Counted from the first letter of the stretch, positions 36,077 through 45,319 are shown. The stretch is 64,000 nt of DNA from Variovorax paradoxus (GCF_022009635.1 NZ_CP091716.1:7744501-7808500); one strand, 5' to 3'. Program-made: numbers and translations. Notes: a model not told the origin generated them from the letters alone.

Positions 36077-37246
36077 ATGAGTCGCCTGTCGCCCCCGCTC
36101 ACCTCCCCCGGCCTGCCCGACGAGCAGGCGCTGGACTGGTTCGTGCGCCAGCAGCGAGGTCTTTCTCCCGAGGAGCAGGAACAGCACCTGCGGTGGCTTG
36201 CCGATGACGGCGCCCACCGCGCGGCCTATGCGCGGTGGCAGTCCAGTTGGGACGCGCTGGACAACGTGCCCGCCGACGGCTTGGCCGCGTTGAACGCGCA
36301 ACTGACGAAAGACTTGCAGAACCTGGCGACGCAAGAGCAGGAACAAGCGCCCGCGCAAGAGTCGTCCGCCAGCGGCCGTCGCGGTTGGCGCCAATGGGCT
36401 GGCTGGCTGCTGGGCGGCAAAGCCTGCGGCCATGGAACGTCGGCATGGCCCACCGCCTGGGCCGCACCGGCGCTGGCTGTCCTGCTGCTGGCCGGCGGCT
36501 TTTTCGGCTGGGAGTTCTGGCAGCGCCAGCCCACCTACAGCGCGCAACACGCCACCGCGCGCGGCCAGCAGATCCAGGTGCAACTGCCCGACGGCTCGGT
36601 CATGCGGCTCGACACGCTGACGCGCATGGACGTGGCCTTGTATCGCCACCGCCGCGAGGTGCGCTTGTCCGAAGGGCAGGCGGTTTTCCAGGTCGCGCAT
36701 GACGCGAGTCGCCCGTTCCAGGTGCTGGCCGGCCCGTTGCGCATCACGGTGGTCGGTACGCGTTTCTCGGTGCGCTACACCGCCGGCACGCTGGGGCAGT
36801 CCGACGTGCGGGTGGCAGTGGAAGAAGGCCGCGTGAGGGTCGAGCCGATAGAGCCCTCGGCAACGCACGACGGATCGGTGAACCGGCGGGTGGAGCTGAC
36901 CGCTGGCGAGCAGATCGCGAGCGATGCCCAAGGTGGCCTGGGCGCCATCACCCCTGCACCGTCCACAGGCATCGCGCCCTGGCGCAACAACCGGGTGAGC
37001 TTCGACAACACGCCGCTCGACCAGGCGCTGGCCGAATTCGAGCGCTATGGCGCTACGCGATTGCGAGTGCAAGACCCGGCCGTGGCCGCGCTGCGCCTGA
37101 CCGGCACCTTCGATCCACGACACCTCGACAATTTCGTGCGGGCGCTGCCACAGGTGCTGCCCGTGCGTCTGGTGGCCGATCCAACGGCCAAGGCCGGCGT
37201 GGCAGCACCCACGACGTCCGGTCCATGGCTGGTGGTGGGGCGCTGA
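36077..37246 (+). CDS. FecR-type anti-sigma/transmembrane signal transducer, system B
   Basis: 389 residues starting MSRLSPPLTSPGLPDEQALD. DUF4880-like cytoplasmic domain (ALDWFVRQQRGLSPEEQEQH; RWQSSWDALDNVPAD), a long linker, a membrane helix at about 133-152 (APALAVLLLAGGFFGWEFW), then the periplasmic FecR domain (ATARGQQIQVQLPDGSVMRL) and a C-terminal part (NTPLDQALAEFERYGATRLR). Longer than the system A protein because of the linker before the membrane helix. It sits between the sigma and receptor genes. Confidence 0.93.
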   Translation: MSRLSPPLTSPGLPDEQALDWFVRQQRGLSPEEQEQHLRWLADDGAHRAAYARWQSSWDALDNVPADGLAALNAQLTKDLQNLATQEQEQAPAQESSASGRRGWRQWAGWLLGGKACGHGTSAWPTAWAAPALAVLLLAGGFFGWEFWQRQPTYSAQHATARGQQIQVQLPDGSVMRLDTLTRMDVALYRHRREVRLSEGQAVFQVAHDASRPFQVLAGPLRITVVGTRFSVRYTAGTLGQSDVRVAVEEGRVRVEPIEPSATHDGSVNRRVELTAGEQIASDAQGGLGAITPAPSTGIAPWRNNRVSFDNTPLDQALAEFERYGATRLRVQDPAVAALRLTGTFDPRHLDNFVRALPQVLPVRLVADPTAKAGVAAPTTSGPWLVVGR

Positions 37247-37317
37247 ACGCGGGTTCTCCATCGCACCGGATCGCGATCCTCTTTTCGGAACTTTCTTGAA
37301 TATTTTTGCGGCCTGAA

Positions 37318-37345
37318 GGTAGGGCCCGGCCGCGGTTGGCCGTCT
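37318..37345 (+). promoter_or_regulatory. Predicted FecI-type ECF promoter before TonB receptor B
   Basis: GGTAGGG (37318-37324), 16 bp, CGTCT (37341-37345), identical in both blocks and spacing to 36023-36050. The receptor ATG is 44 bp downstream with a GGAG ribosome site in between. Confidence 0.62.
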
Positions 37346-37388
37346 ACATGAGAAGGATTCCCATTTTCTTCTCTTGGAGTACGCGTTC

Positions 37389-39848
37389 ATGCCCCGCCCT
37401 TTTCTGCAGCCCGCGCCCCTGGCGCTCTCGCTGGCCCTGGCTTTTGGTGCCGCCAGCGGGCTGCCTTCGATCGCTCATGCGCAAACGGCCAATCCGGCTG
37501 TGCTGCAACTGCATCTGGCAGCCCAGCCGCTGGGCCAGGCGCTCAATGAACTGGCGCGCCAGTCGCATCTGGAGCTGATGGTGCAGCCTGCGCTGGTGGC
37601 GGGCAAGACAGCCCCCGCGCTGCAGGGCGCATTCACGTTGCAGCAGGCCATCGATCGCCTGCTGACCGGCACCGGCCTGGTCGCGGTGCGGGATGCCAAC
37701 ATGCTCGTCATCAAGAGCGCGCCCGCCGGCACGGCCACCTTGTCGGAAGTGCTCGTGACGGCCTCCAACCGCGAGACACCCTGGGGTCCCGTGTACGGCT
37801 ACGCCGCGCGGCGCGCCATGTCGGCCAGCAAGGACGACGCGGCCCTGAACGAGACGCCACAGTCGATCTCGGTGGTCACCCGCGACCAGATGGACGACCA
37901 GGGCGCACAGACCGTGACCGACGCGCTGCGCTATGTGGCCGGCGTCAACACATCGGCCTATGGCGAGGACCCGCGCTACGACTGGATCACAGTGCGAGGT
38001 TTCAACCAGTCGGTATTCGGCATGTACCGCGACGGCCTGCGGGCCTCCGGCAGCAAGATCGGCATGCGCATCGACCCCTATGGCCTCGAGCGCATCGAAG
38101 TGCTCAAGGGCCCGACCTCCGTGCTGTACGGCCAGAACGCGCCCGGCGGACTGATCAACAGCGTGACCAAGCGCCCCACGAGCGAGCCCGTGCACGAGGT
38201 CTCGCTGGGCCTGGGCTCGCATGAGCGCAAGCAGATGCAGTTCGACCTGGGCGGCCCCGTGGCCGGCAGCGACACGCTGTCATACCGCCTGACGGGCAAC
38301 GTGCGGGAAAGCAATACGCAGATGCAATACGCGCCGGACGACCACGTCTACATCGCACCGGCCATCACCTGGAAGCCGGACGCCAGCACCTCGCTCACGG
38401 TGCTGATGAACTATCAGAAAGACCGCACCGCCTGGGGCCTGTGGTATCCGCGCGCCGGCACGCTCAACCCCAGCCCCTGGGGCCAGATCAAGCCCGGCTT
38501 CTACCCCGGCGAACCGAACTTCAATCAGTTCAAGCGCGAGCAATACTCGGTGTCCAGTCTCTTCGAGCGCAAGTTCGACAACGGCGTCGTGTTCCGCCAG
38601 AGCCTGCGTGCCGAGCACATGGACTACGACGCGGCGTATGTGCGCGGCCGGGGCCTGATCAACACCAAGGGCCAGGTCGACGACAACGGCTACCTGCTGT
38701 TCCGCGACGCCAACCGGGGCCGCCTGAATTCCGACGTGTATGCGGTGGACAACCAGCTGGCCTGGAACTGGCAAGCCGGCGGCGTGGAGCACCACCTGCT
38801 CGCCGGCCTCGACAGCAGCCTGACCCGGTACACCGACCGCCAACTCTCCGGGAGCGCGCCGGTGCTCGACATCCGCAATCCGCAGTACGGACAGCCGATC
38901 AAGGAGCCCACCGACCCCTGGTCGCGCGATGTGACAGCGCGCCAGACCGGCGTGTACCTGCAGGACCGGATCGACCTGGGCGAGCGCTGGGTCGTGCGCG
39001 GCGGCATCCGCCACGACTGGGCCCGCACCGACACCATCGACCCGCTGGGCACCCTGGCACTGCGCCAGAGGAATGGCGCCACCACCTTGCAGGCCGGAGC
39101 CCTGTACAAGGCAGGCAACGGCTGGACCCCATTCGCGAACTACGCCGAGTCCTTCCAGCCCACGGCGCAAGCCAGCAAGTCGGGCGCGCCCTTCGAACCC
39201 ACGAAGGGCAAGAGCGTGGAGGCCGGCGTGCGCTACCAGCCGGACGACAGCCGAAGCATGTTCACCGCCTCGGTCTACAACATCCGCCAGAGCAATGTGC
39301 TGACGCAGGACCCGACCGACAGCCGCTACTCGGTGCAGACCGGTGAAGTGCGTTCCCGCGGGCTGGAGCTGGAAGGCGTGTGGGAGGCCACGCGCCAGCT
39401 GACCGTGATGGCCAGCTACACCTACATGGATGCCAGGGTGACCCGCAGCAACATCCTCGGTGAAGTCGGCACGCGGCCGCGCGACTCCTGGGGCACCACC
39501 TCGCCCAGCCAGATGGCGTCGATCTGGGCTTACTACCGCTTCGGCGACGGCGCCCTGCGCGGCGTGACCATCGGCGGTGGCGCCCGCTACATGGGCAGCA
39601 CGACCGACTACGGCGCATCGCCGTCGGCGCCGGACAACGCCTATTCCTTCCAGGCCAAGACACCGGCCTACACCGTGTACGACCTGGCCCTGGGCTACGA
39701 GCCCGATGCGCATTGGCGCTTCCAGCTCAAGATCAACAACCTGTTCAACAAGCTCTATGTCGCCAACCCCTGCGGTGGCTCGCCCTTGAGCGCCTGCTAC
39801 TACGGTCCGGTGCGCAGCGTGCTGCTCAGCGGCACCTATCGCTGGTAA
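37389..39848 (+). CDS. TonB-dependent siderophore receptor with signalling (STN) domain, system B
   Basis: 819 residues from ATG 37389; a TTG at 37374 is in frame but overlaps the ribosome site. Signal peptide MPRPFLQPAPLALSLALAFG, cleavage near AHA. The STN domain follows at about 35-110 (LQLHLAAQPLGQALNELARQ), then the plug (ETPQSISVVTRDQMDDQGAQ; YGLERIEVLKGPTSVLYG) and the barrel ending LSGTYRW. It takes up a ferric siderophore and signals through the FecR at 36077. It precedes a PepSY membrane protein by 6 bp. Related to, but clearly diverged from, receptor A. Confidence 0.95.
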   Translation: MPRPFLQPAPLALSLALAFGAASGLPSIAHAQTANPAVLQLHLAAQPLGQALNELARQSHLELMVQPALVAGKTAPALQGAFTLQQAIDRLLTGTGLVAVRDANMLVIKSAPAGTATLSEVLVTASNRETPWGPVYGYAARRAMSASKDDAALNETPQSISVVTRDQMDDQGAQTVTDALRYVAGVNTSAYGEDPRYDWITVRGFNQSVFGMYRDGLRASGSKIGMRIDPYGLERIEVLKGPTSVLYGQNAPGGLINSVTKRPTSEPVHEVSLGLGSHERKQMQFDLGGPVAGSDTLSYRLTGNVRESNTQMQYAPDDHVYIAPAITWKPDASTSLTVLMNYQKDRTAWGLWYPRAGTLNPSPWGQIKPGFYPGEPNFNQFKREQYSVSSLFERKFDNGVVFRQSLRAEHMDYDAAYVRGRGLINTKGQVDDNGYLLFRDANRGRLNSDVYAVDNQLAWNWQAGGVEHHLLAGLDSSLTRYTDRQLSGSAPVLDIRNPQYGQPIKEPTDPWSRDVTARQTGVYLQDRIDLGERWVVRGGIRHDWARTDTIDPLGTLALRQRNGATTLQAGALYKAGNGWTPFANYAESFQPTAQASKSGAPFEPTKGKSVEAGVRYQPDDSRSMFTASVYNIRQSNVLTQDPTDSRYSVQTGEVRSRGLELEGVWEATRQLTVMASYTYMDARVTRSNILGEVGTRPRDSWGTTSPSQMASIWAYYRFGDGALRGVTIGGGARYMGSTTDYGASPSAPDNAYSFQAKTPAYTVYDLALGYEPDAHWRFQLKINNLFNKLYVANPCGGSPLSACYYGPVRSVLLSGTYRW

Positions 39849-39854
39849 GCGACC

Positions 39855-41108
39855 ATGCGGGCCTGGATGACACGGCTGCACCGCTGGGCGGGGCTTTTCA
39901 TGGCCGCGTTTCTGTTCGTGGCCGGGCTCACCGGCGCGGTGATCTCGTGGGACCACGAGATCGACGAATGGCTGAACCCTCGGTTGTTCGACGCGCCCGC
40001 ACCTTCGCCCGAGGCACGCAAGCGCACCGCGCTGGAACTGATCGAAGGCCTGGAAGCGGCCGACCCGCGCCTGCGCGTGGCATTTGCGCCGCTGGAAGTG
40101 GAAGACGGCCACGCACTGGGCGTGTCGGTGGTGCCACGGATCGACCCCGCCACCGGCAAGCCCCACGAACTGGGCTTCAATCAAGTCACCCTCGACCCCT
40201 ACACCGGGCAGGTGCAGGGCACGCGCCTGTGGGGAGCGATCTCGCTGTCGCGCGAGAACCTGATGCCGTTCCTGTACAAGCTGCACTACAGCATGCACAT
40301 ACCCAACGTGGGCGCGCTGGAACTGGGCACCTGGTTCATGGGCATGGTCTCCATCGTCTGGGTGCTCGACTGCATCGTGGCGCTCTATATCTCGCTGCCG
40401 GGTGCGCGCGCCTGGCGCCGGTCGTGGCGCAAGTCCTTCGGTTTCCGGTTGCGCCAGGGCGGCCACAAGCGCACCTTCGACCTGCACCGCGCCGGCGGGC
40501 TGTGGGTATGGGGTCTGCTGCTGATCGTCGCCATCACTTCGGTCAGCATGAACCTGCGCCGCGAAGTGGTGCGGCCTCTGGTCGAACGCCTGTCGACCCT
40601 GACGCCCGACGTCTTTGCCTTGCGCGCGCCAGTACCCATGGCCCGGTTTGTCGAACCAGGCATTCGCCGTGAAGAAGCACTGTCCCTCGCCCGGCAAGAA
40701 GCGGATCGTCGAGGCTGGCAAACCCCTGCAGGGGCTGTTTTCTACAGCGCACCCTACAGGCTGTATGGCGTGAACTTCTTCGAGCCGGGCGAAGACCATG
40801 CGAGCTGGGGGCTGGGCAATCCGTGGGTTTACCTGGACGCGCAGACCGGCGCGTACCTCGGCGACCGTGTGCCGGGCACCGGCACGATGGGCGACTTGTT
40901 CCTGCAGGCCCAGCTTCCACTGCACACCGGGCGCATTGCCGGTACGACGGGCCGGATACTGATGACCGCACTGGGTCTCGTGGTCGCCATGCTCAGCGTG
41001 ACCGGCGTGATGATATGGGCCCGCAAGCGGCGTGCGGCGCTGCGGGCTGGCCACAGCGGCGGCGCATCGCAAGGCGCCCTGGCGATGCGACCGCCCAGGC
41101 CTTATTGA
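39855..41108 (+). CDS. PepSY-domain iron-uptake membrane protein
   Basis: 417 residues with four membrane helices: LHRWAGLFMAAFLFVAGLTG at the N-terminus, two central ones (WFMGMVSIVWVLDCIVALYI; GLWVWGLLLIVAITSVSMNL) and one near the C-terminus (MTALGLVVAMLSVTGVMIWA). His residues in LHRWAG, LHYSMHI, FDLHRAGG and PLHTGRIAG match the PepSY-associated TM family, whose members accompany siderophore receptors and may reduce the ferric complex or its iron at the inner membrane. It is co-transcribed with receptor B. Its stop overlaps the converging TetR gene by 7 bp. Confidence 0.9.
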   Translation: MRAWMTRLHRWAGLFMAAFLFVAGLTGAVISWDHEIDEWLNPRLFDAPAPSPEARKRTALELIEGLEAADPRLRVAFAPLEVEDGHALGVSVVPRIDPATGKPHELGFNQVTLDPYTGQVQGTRLWGAISLSRENLMPFLYKLHYSMHIPNVGALELGTWFMGMVSIVWVLDCIVALYISLPGARAWRRSWRKSFGFRLRQGGHKRTFDLHRAGGLWVWGLLLIVAITSVSMNLRREVVRPLVERLSTLTPDVFALRAPVPMARFVEPGIRREEALSLARQEADRRGWQTPAGAVFYSAPYRLYGVNFFEPGEDHASWGLGNPWVYLDAQTGAYLGDRVPGTGTMGDLFLQAQLPLHTGRIAGTTGRILMTALGLVVAMLSVTGVMIWARKRRAALRAGHSGGASQGALAMRPPRPY

Positions 41109-41671
41109 GCGGTCGAAAGCGTCTTCAGCCGCGTCAGCAATGCGCCGACGATGTCGCCCCAGCGGCGTCGCTCGGCCGCACCGACCCACTGCGCGAACGC
41201 CACGCGGAAAACCGCGATCCCCGATTCCGCAAGGAGGCTCGCATCCGGTTCCCCGAATCCCCTTGCGCGCAGGGCCTCGGCCAGCGCCGCGGACAGCCTT
41301 GCCAGCTTGATCAGCTCCCGCTCGTGCAGCTCGCCGTTGGCCGCGATCACCGAGGCGCGCAGGCGGGCGAAGTCGCGACGATCCTCATCGAAGAAATCGG
41401 CGGGCGCCTGCAAGGCGAAAGCGATGGCATCCATGGCCGTTGCATCCATTGGCGCACTGTGCAGCGCAGCCACCATCGACTCTTGCAACACCGTCGATCC
41501 GCTGAAGAGCACCTCGCGCTTGTCGGCGAAATAGCGAAAAAACGTTCTTGAAGTGAGGCCCGCGCGCTCGGCGATGGCGGCGACGGTCGTCTGCTCATAG
41601 CCGATCTCCGCGAACAGCTCCATGGCCGCCATGCGAAGGCGGCCTTCCCCATCAGGCTCCCAGCGACCCAT
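41102..41671 (-). CDS. TetR-family transcriptional regulator
   Basis: 189 residues. The N-terminal helix-turn-helix is canonical (RLRMAAMELFAEIGYEQTTV, then ERAGLTSRTFFRYFADKREV); the C-terminal ligand domain is of unassigned type (LRASVIAANGELHERELIKL). Divergent from the SDR gene at 41749 with a perfect inverted repeat between, so it probably represses that gene and itself. Confidence 0.93.
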   Translation of the reverse strand: MGRWEPDGEGRLRMAAMELFAEIGYEQTTVAAIAERAGLTSRTFFRYFADKREVLFSGSTVLQESMVAALHSAPMDATAMDAIAFALQAPADFFDEDRRDFARLRASVIAANGELHERELIKLARLSAALAEALRARGFGEPDASLLAESGIAVFRVAFAQWVGAAERRRWGDIVGALLTRLKTLSTAQ

Positions 41672-41686
41672 TGCACCCTCGCAGTG

Positions 41687-41725
41687 TTGACACAGAGTGA
41701 CATCATAGGCCTACAATGATGTCAC
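41687..41725 (+). promoter_or_regulatory. Promoter and TetR operator before the SDR gene
   Basis: GTGACATCAT (41697-41706) and ATGATGTCAC (41716-41725) are perfect 10-bp inverted arms around a 9-bp spacer. They cover the space between TTGACA (41687-41692) and TACAAT (41712-41717), spaced 19 bp. A third copy of TGACATCA occurs at 41730-41737. Binding would block transcription of the SDR gene. Confidence 0.68.
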
Positions 41726-41748
41726 TCAATGACATCAAAGGAGCGCAT

Positions 41749-42642
41749 ATGCGAATTCTCGTCACCGGGGCCTCGGGCTGGATCGGCTCGGCCAGCGTCG
41801 TCGAACTCATCTCCGCCGGGCACCACGTACTCGGCCTCGCCCGCAACGAAGAGGCCGAGGCCAAGATCCGAAGACTCGGCGCCGAAGTCGTGCCGGGCTC
41901 GCTCGACGACCTGGCCAGCCTGCGCGCCGCAGCCGCGCGCGCCGACGGCGTCGTGCATCTCGGCTACAAGCACGACTTCTCGCAGATGGCCGATGCGGCG
42001 CGCACCGACCGCGCAGCCATCGACGCCTTCGCCGACGTTCTTCAAGGCACCGGCGGCCCGTTGCTGATCGCCTCAGGCACCCTCGGCCTGGCGCCCGGGC
42101 GGGTGGGCACCGAAAGCGACATGCCGAATCCGGCGGTGCATCCGCGTGTCGGCAATGCGGCGCATGCGCTCGGCCTGGCCGAGCGCGGGATCCGCTCGCT
42201 CGTCGTGCGCTTCGCCCCGACGGTGCATGGCGCAGGGGGCGACCACGGCTTCGTCGCGACGCTGGCGAAGATCGCCCGCGCGAAAGGCGTCTCGGCCTAC
42301 CTCGGCGAGGGCCGCAACCGCTGGTCCGCGGTCAACCGGCTGGATGCGGCCAGGCTCGTGCGGCTCGCCATCGACAAGGCGCAGCCCGGCAGCGTGCTGC
42401 ATGCGGTTGCCGAGGAGGCCATCGCCGCGCGCGACATTGCATCAGCGCTCGGCCAAGCACTGGAGCTGCCGGTGGCGTCGATCCCCGTCGATCGCGCGGC
42501 CGAACATTTCGACTGGATCGGCATGTTCTTCGGCGCCGACGCTCCTGCGTCCAACGCCAGGACGCGCGAGCTGCTGGGCTGGGAGCCAACCCACGCCACG
42601 CTGCTGGAAGACATCGCGGCCGGTCACTATCCGGGCAGCTGA
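41749..42642 (+). CDS. Atypical SDR / NAD-dependent epimerase-like protein
   Basis: 297 residues from ATG 41749 with AAAGGAG at ideal spacing. The N-terminal nucleotide motif GASGWIGSA is intact and the extended-SDR pattern continues (GVVHLGYKHDF; LLIASGTLGL). The catalytic YxxxK is not evident where expected: the segment reads HPRVGNAAHALGLAERGIRS. It may therefore be a non-catalytic NAD(P)-sensing or modified-chemistry member. Single-gene unit, likely repressed by the divergent TetR protein and induced by an unknown compound. Confidence 0.87.
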   Translation: MRILVTGASGWIGSASVVELISAGHHVLGLARNEEAEAKIRRLGAEVVPGSLDDLASLRAAAARADGVVHLGYKHDFSQMADAARTDRAAIDAFADVLQGTGGPLLIASGTLGLAPGRVGTESDMPNPAVHPRVGNAAHALGLAERGIRSLVVRFAPTVHGAGGDHGFVATLAKIARAKGVSAYLGEGRNRWSAVNRLDAARLVRLAIDKAQPGSVLHAVAEEAIAARDIASALGQALELPVASIPVDRAAEHFDWIGMFFGADAPASNARTRELLGWEPTHATLLEDIAAGHYPGS

Positions 42643-42671
42643 AGTCGCCGGCCGGCGGCTAAGCACACCGC

Positions 42672-44126
42672 TTACAAGGCGGTGGCGGAGGCTTGCGCCA
42701 CCCGGTTCGTGACCTGCCGCAAAGGCACACCCTGTGCCATCAGCAGCGCCTGCAGCCGTTTCACGTCCACATCGCGCGGCAGCACGCCCGAGTCCGCTGC
42801 CAGCGCCGCCGCCGTGCCCGCAGCCTGGCCGGTGAGCCAGCATTGCGGGATCTCGCGCATGAAGCCGTGCGAGTTCGTATCGCACGAGATGTGCTTGCCC
42901 GCGGCGAGCACGCCGTCGAGCTTTTCCGGCACCAGCGCGCCATAGGGTACGGAGATGTTCGGGAACTTCGGCGACGGGCTCGGGCTGATGCCGATCTCGT
43001 CGGGCTCCACCGCGCCCTCGTCCCACGCGCCGCGCCGCACGCTCTTCACGCCCACCAGGCGCCGGCCGTGGCGCGTGCCGATCTGCGGCGCCATCAGCAT
43101 GACCCAGGCGTTCTCGAAGCCCGGCGCATGCGCGCGGTAGAACGCAAGGTGTTCGGCCATGCTCTTTCGCGACTCCCACTCGACCTGCGTCATCTCGTCG
43201 ACATCGAGGGCGCTGAAGCCGGACTTGCGTGGCCCCAGAAAGGTGGCCACGTCGTCACGCCAGGAGACGATGGGTTTCTCGAAGCTGCCCAGCGTCTCGC
43301 GTCCTCGTGCGAGCAATGCCGAGTAGGCCTGGGGTTCGTGCGCGCGGAAGTCGAGCCAGCGCCGCATGTCCACCCCCGCGAACAGCCACGAGGTGTTGAT
43401 GCAGTGGTGGATATCGTGCGCGTCGATGTCCGACGCGTACGCCGCGCCGGCCGCCGCATAGAGGTCCCCTTCGCCCGTGGTGTCGACCACCACGTTCGCG
43501 AGGATGGCGCGGCGCCCTTGCTTGCTCTCGAACACGGCCCCCTTGACGCGGCCTTCCTCGGCGATGGGGGCGACCATCCAGCCGTGCAGGATCAGGTCGA
43601 CGCCGGCCTCGCGCACCATCTGGTGATACACGCCCTTGAGCATCTCCGGATCGATGGTGGGCGAATGCGTGACCACACCATGGAAGGCCGCGGTGCGCAG
43701 CGACCAGTAGTCGGCCTTGGCGCTGTCTCGCGAGCCCCAGTCTTCCCGGCGGGGGCCGGCAACGGCAGGCTGCGCCGACCGGCCCAGCCGGTCCATGATC
43801 TCGGCCGCCAGGCCGTGGATGACGTGCCCGCCCGACCAGTCGGTCATGCGGTCGATCCAGATCACCAGGCCGCCGGTCGACAGGCCGCCCAGATGGTTGT
43901 AGCGCTCCAGCAGCACCACGCGCGCGCCGCCACGCGCCGCGGCGACGGCCGCCGCCACGCCGGAAGGACCCGCGCCGAGCACCAGCACGTCGCAGCGCTC
44001 GTGCACAGGCGTCTCGCGCGCGGGCTCGGTGACATGGCCTTGCGGCTGGCGCTGCCTGCGCTGGCTGTCGCGTGCATTGACGTCGGAACGGAAGAAATGG
44101 CGTTCTGCGGGCGTGAGGGTTCCCAT
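42672..44126 (-). CDS. FAD-dependent oxidoreductase (FAD_oxidored/fumarate-reductase-like)
   Basis: 484 residues. After a polar N-terminus of about 40, CDVLVLGAGPSGVAAAVAAA is the FAD-binding motif, followed by LLERYNHLGGLSTGG, typical of the FAD_oxidored family whose substrates are mostly unknown. VVDTTGEGDLYAAAGA and, near the C-terminus, PYGALVPEKLDGVLAAGKHI close the FAD site. No signal peptide. It follows a Bug receptor gene by 73 bp, and the receptor is divergent from a LysR gene; a parallel set exists at 46244-50819. Presumably it oxidises or reduces the captured solute. Confidence 0.87.
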   Translation of the reverse strand: MGTLTPAERHFFRSDVNARDSQRRQRQPQGHVTEPARETPVHERCDVLVLGAGPSGVAAAVAAARGGARVVLLERYNHLGGLSTGGLVIWIDRMTDWSGGHVIHGLAAEIMDRLGRSAQPAVAGPRREDWGSRDSAKADYWSLRTAAFHGVVTHSPTIDPEMLKGVYHQMVREAGVDLILHGWMVAPIAEEGRVKGAVFESKQGRRAILANVVVDTTGEGDLYAAAGAAYASDIDAHDIHHCINTSWLFAGVDMRRWLDFRAHEPQAYSALLARGRETLGSFEKPIVSWRDDVATFLGPRKSGFSALDVDEMTQVEWESRKSMAEHLAFYRAHAPGFENAWVMLMAPQIGTRHGRRLVGVKSVRRGAWDEGAVEPDEIGISPSPSPKFPNISVPYGALVPEKLDGVLAAGKHISCDTNSHGFMREIPQCWLTGQAAGTAAALAADSGVLPRDVDVKRLQALLMAQGVPLRQVTNRVAQASATAL

Positions 44127-44199
44127 GGTGGAGCTTTCGAAGAAGAGATGACTACGGATGCGCCGTTGGCCGATGCCGCGGGCGCGGTGCTGCTGCCGG

Positions 44200-45207
44200 C
44201 TACTCGCCGCGGGCGCCGGTGCGCCGGATCACGTCGCCCCACATCGCCGTGTCTTGGGCGATCCTGCGGGCCAGCGCCTCGGGCGCGGTGCCCAGCGCCT
44301 GCCAGCCCTGATCGAACAGGCGCTGGCGAACTTCGGGCGCCTTCAGGATCCGGCCGATCTCGTCCGACAGCCGCTGCGCCAGCGGCGCCGGCATGGCGGC
44401 GGGAGCGACGATCGCGTTCCACGAGGCGACGTCGAAGGCCTGCGCCTTGCCAAGCGCCGACTGGATCGTCGGAAGGTCCGCGAAGGCCGCGAACGGCGTG
44501 GCGCTGCTCACGCCATACAGGCGCAGCCGGCCGCTCCTGGCCTGCGGCGCGGCGACCGAAGGGATCATGAGCGACAGGTCGATCTGCTTGCCCATCAGCG
44601 CCGTCAGCACCTGAGGAAAGCCCGGAAAAGGCACGTGCACGGCCTGGATGCCGGTCAGCGTCTTCAGCAACTCCATGGCCAGGTGCGAACCCGAGCCGGG
44701 CCCGACCGAAACGTAGCTCAGGCGGTCTCCCTTGTCCCTGGCGTAGGCCAGCAGCCCGCGCAGGTCCGCGGCGGGCATGTCCATGCTGCCGGCCAGCACG
44801 AAGGGGCTGCTGGCCACCAGCGAGATGGGACGCAGATCGCGCGCCGCGTCATAGGGGGTCGCGGGATTGAGCGCCTTGGCGGTGGTCAGCGGGCCGTTGC
44901 CGGTGAGGCCGATGGTGTGGCCGTCCGCGGCCCTCGCGACGGCATTGAGGCCGATGGTGCCGGCGGCGCCGACCTTGTTCTCGACGATGACCGGCTGCCC
45001 GAGCGCCTGCGCGAGCGGGTCGGCCAGGGTGCGGGCCAGCGCGTCCGGCGAGGAGCCGGGCGGAAAGCCGACGATCAGGCGCACCGCCTTCTGCGGCCAG
45101 GGGGCGGCCGCACGGGCCGGAATCGCGAGCGCCGGGGCGATCGCGGCGGCGAGCACGCCCTGCAGCAGGCGCCGCCGGCGCGGAAGGGGAACCCACGGGT
45201 CTTGCAT
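44200..45207 (-). CDS. Bug-family (TctC) periplasmic solute receptor
   Basis: 335 residues. MQDPWVPLPRRRRLLQGVLA is a twin-arginine-like signal, cleaved near ARA, followed by WPQKAVRLIVGFPPGSSPD. The glycine loop of most family members is altered (PPGSSPD for PGGxxD), which may affect ligand preference. It precedes the FAD oxidoreductase in one operon, divergent from a LysR gene with an inverted repeat between. Confidence 0.92.
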   Translation of the reverse strand: MQDPWVPLPRRRRLLQGVLAAAIAPALAIPARAAAPWPQKAVRLIVGFPPGSSPDALARTLADPLAQALGQPVIVENKVGAAGTIGLNAVARAADGHTIGLTGNGPLTTAKALNPATPYDAARDLRPISLVASSPFVLAGSMDMPAADLRGLLAYARDKGDRLSYVSVGPGSGSHLAMELLKTLTGIQAVHVPFPGFPQVLTALMGKQIDLSLMIPSVAAPQARSGRLRLYGVSSATPFAAFADLPTIQSALGKAQAFDVASWNAIVAPAAMPAPLAQRLSDEIGRILKAPEVRQRLFDQGWQALGTAPEALARRIAQDTAMWGDVIRRTGARGE

Positions 45208-45266
45208 GTCTTGTCTCCGGTTGCTGTCTCGTGAAGCGATTCTTGGCCCACAATTCAGCTCGGAAC

Positions 45267-45293
45267 GTGATGATTTCTTATCCCTTTCATCAC
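45267..45293. promoter_or_regulatory. Candidate LysR operator
   Basis: GTGATGA (45267-45273), 13 bp, TCATCAC (45287-45293): perfect 7-bp arms in the 112 bp between the divergent Bug receptor and LysR genes. The dyad size and location are those of a LysR box. The spacer is A/T-rich. Confidence 0.55.
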
Positions 45294-45319
45294 ACTTCCT
45301 GATGACAAGAAAGGCGCCC

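Noticed and set aside
38280..41189. A 969-codon minus-strand frame opposite the TonB receptor B and PepSY genes
   Set aside because: Shadow of genes with clear motifs; composition is Arg/Gly/His-rich and featureless.
42643..42671. GC-rich self-complementary stretch considered as a terminator between converging genes
   Set aside because: The stem is short and no T-run follows on either strand; not enough to call a terminator.
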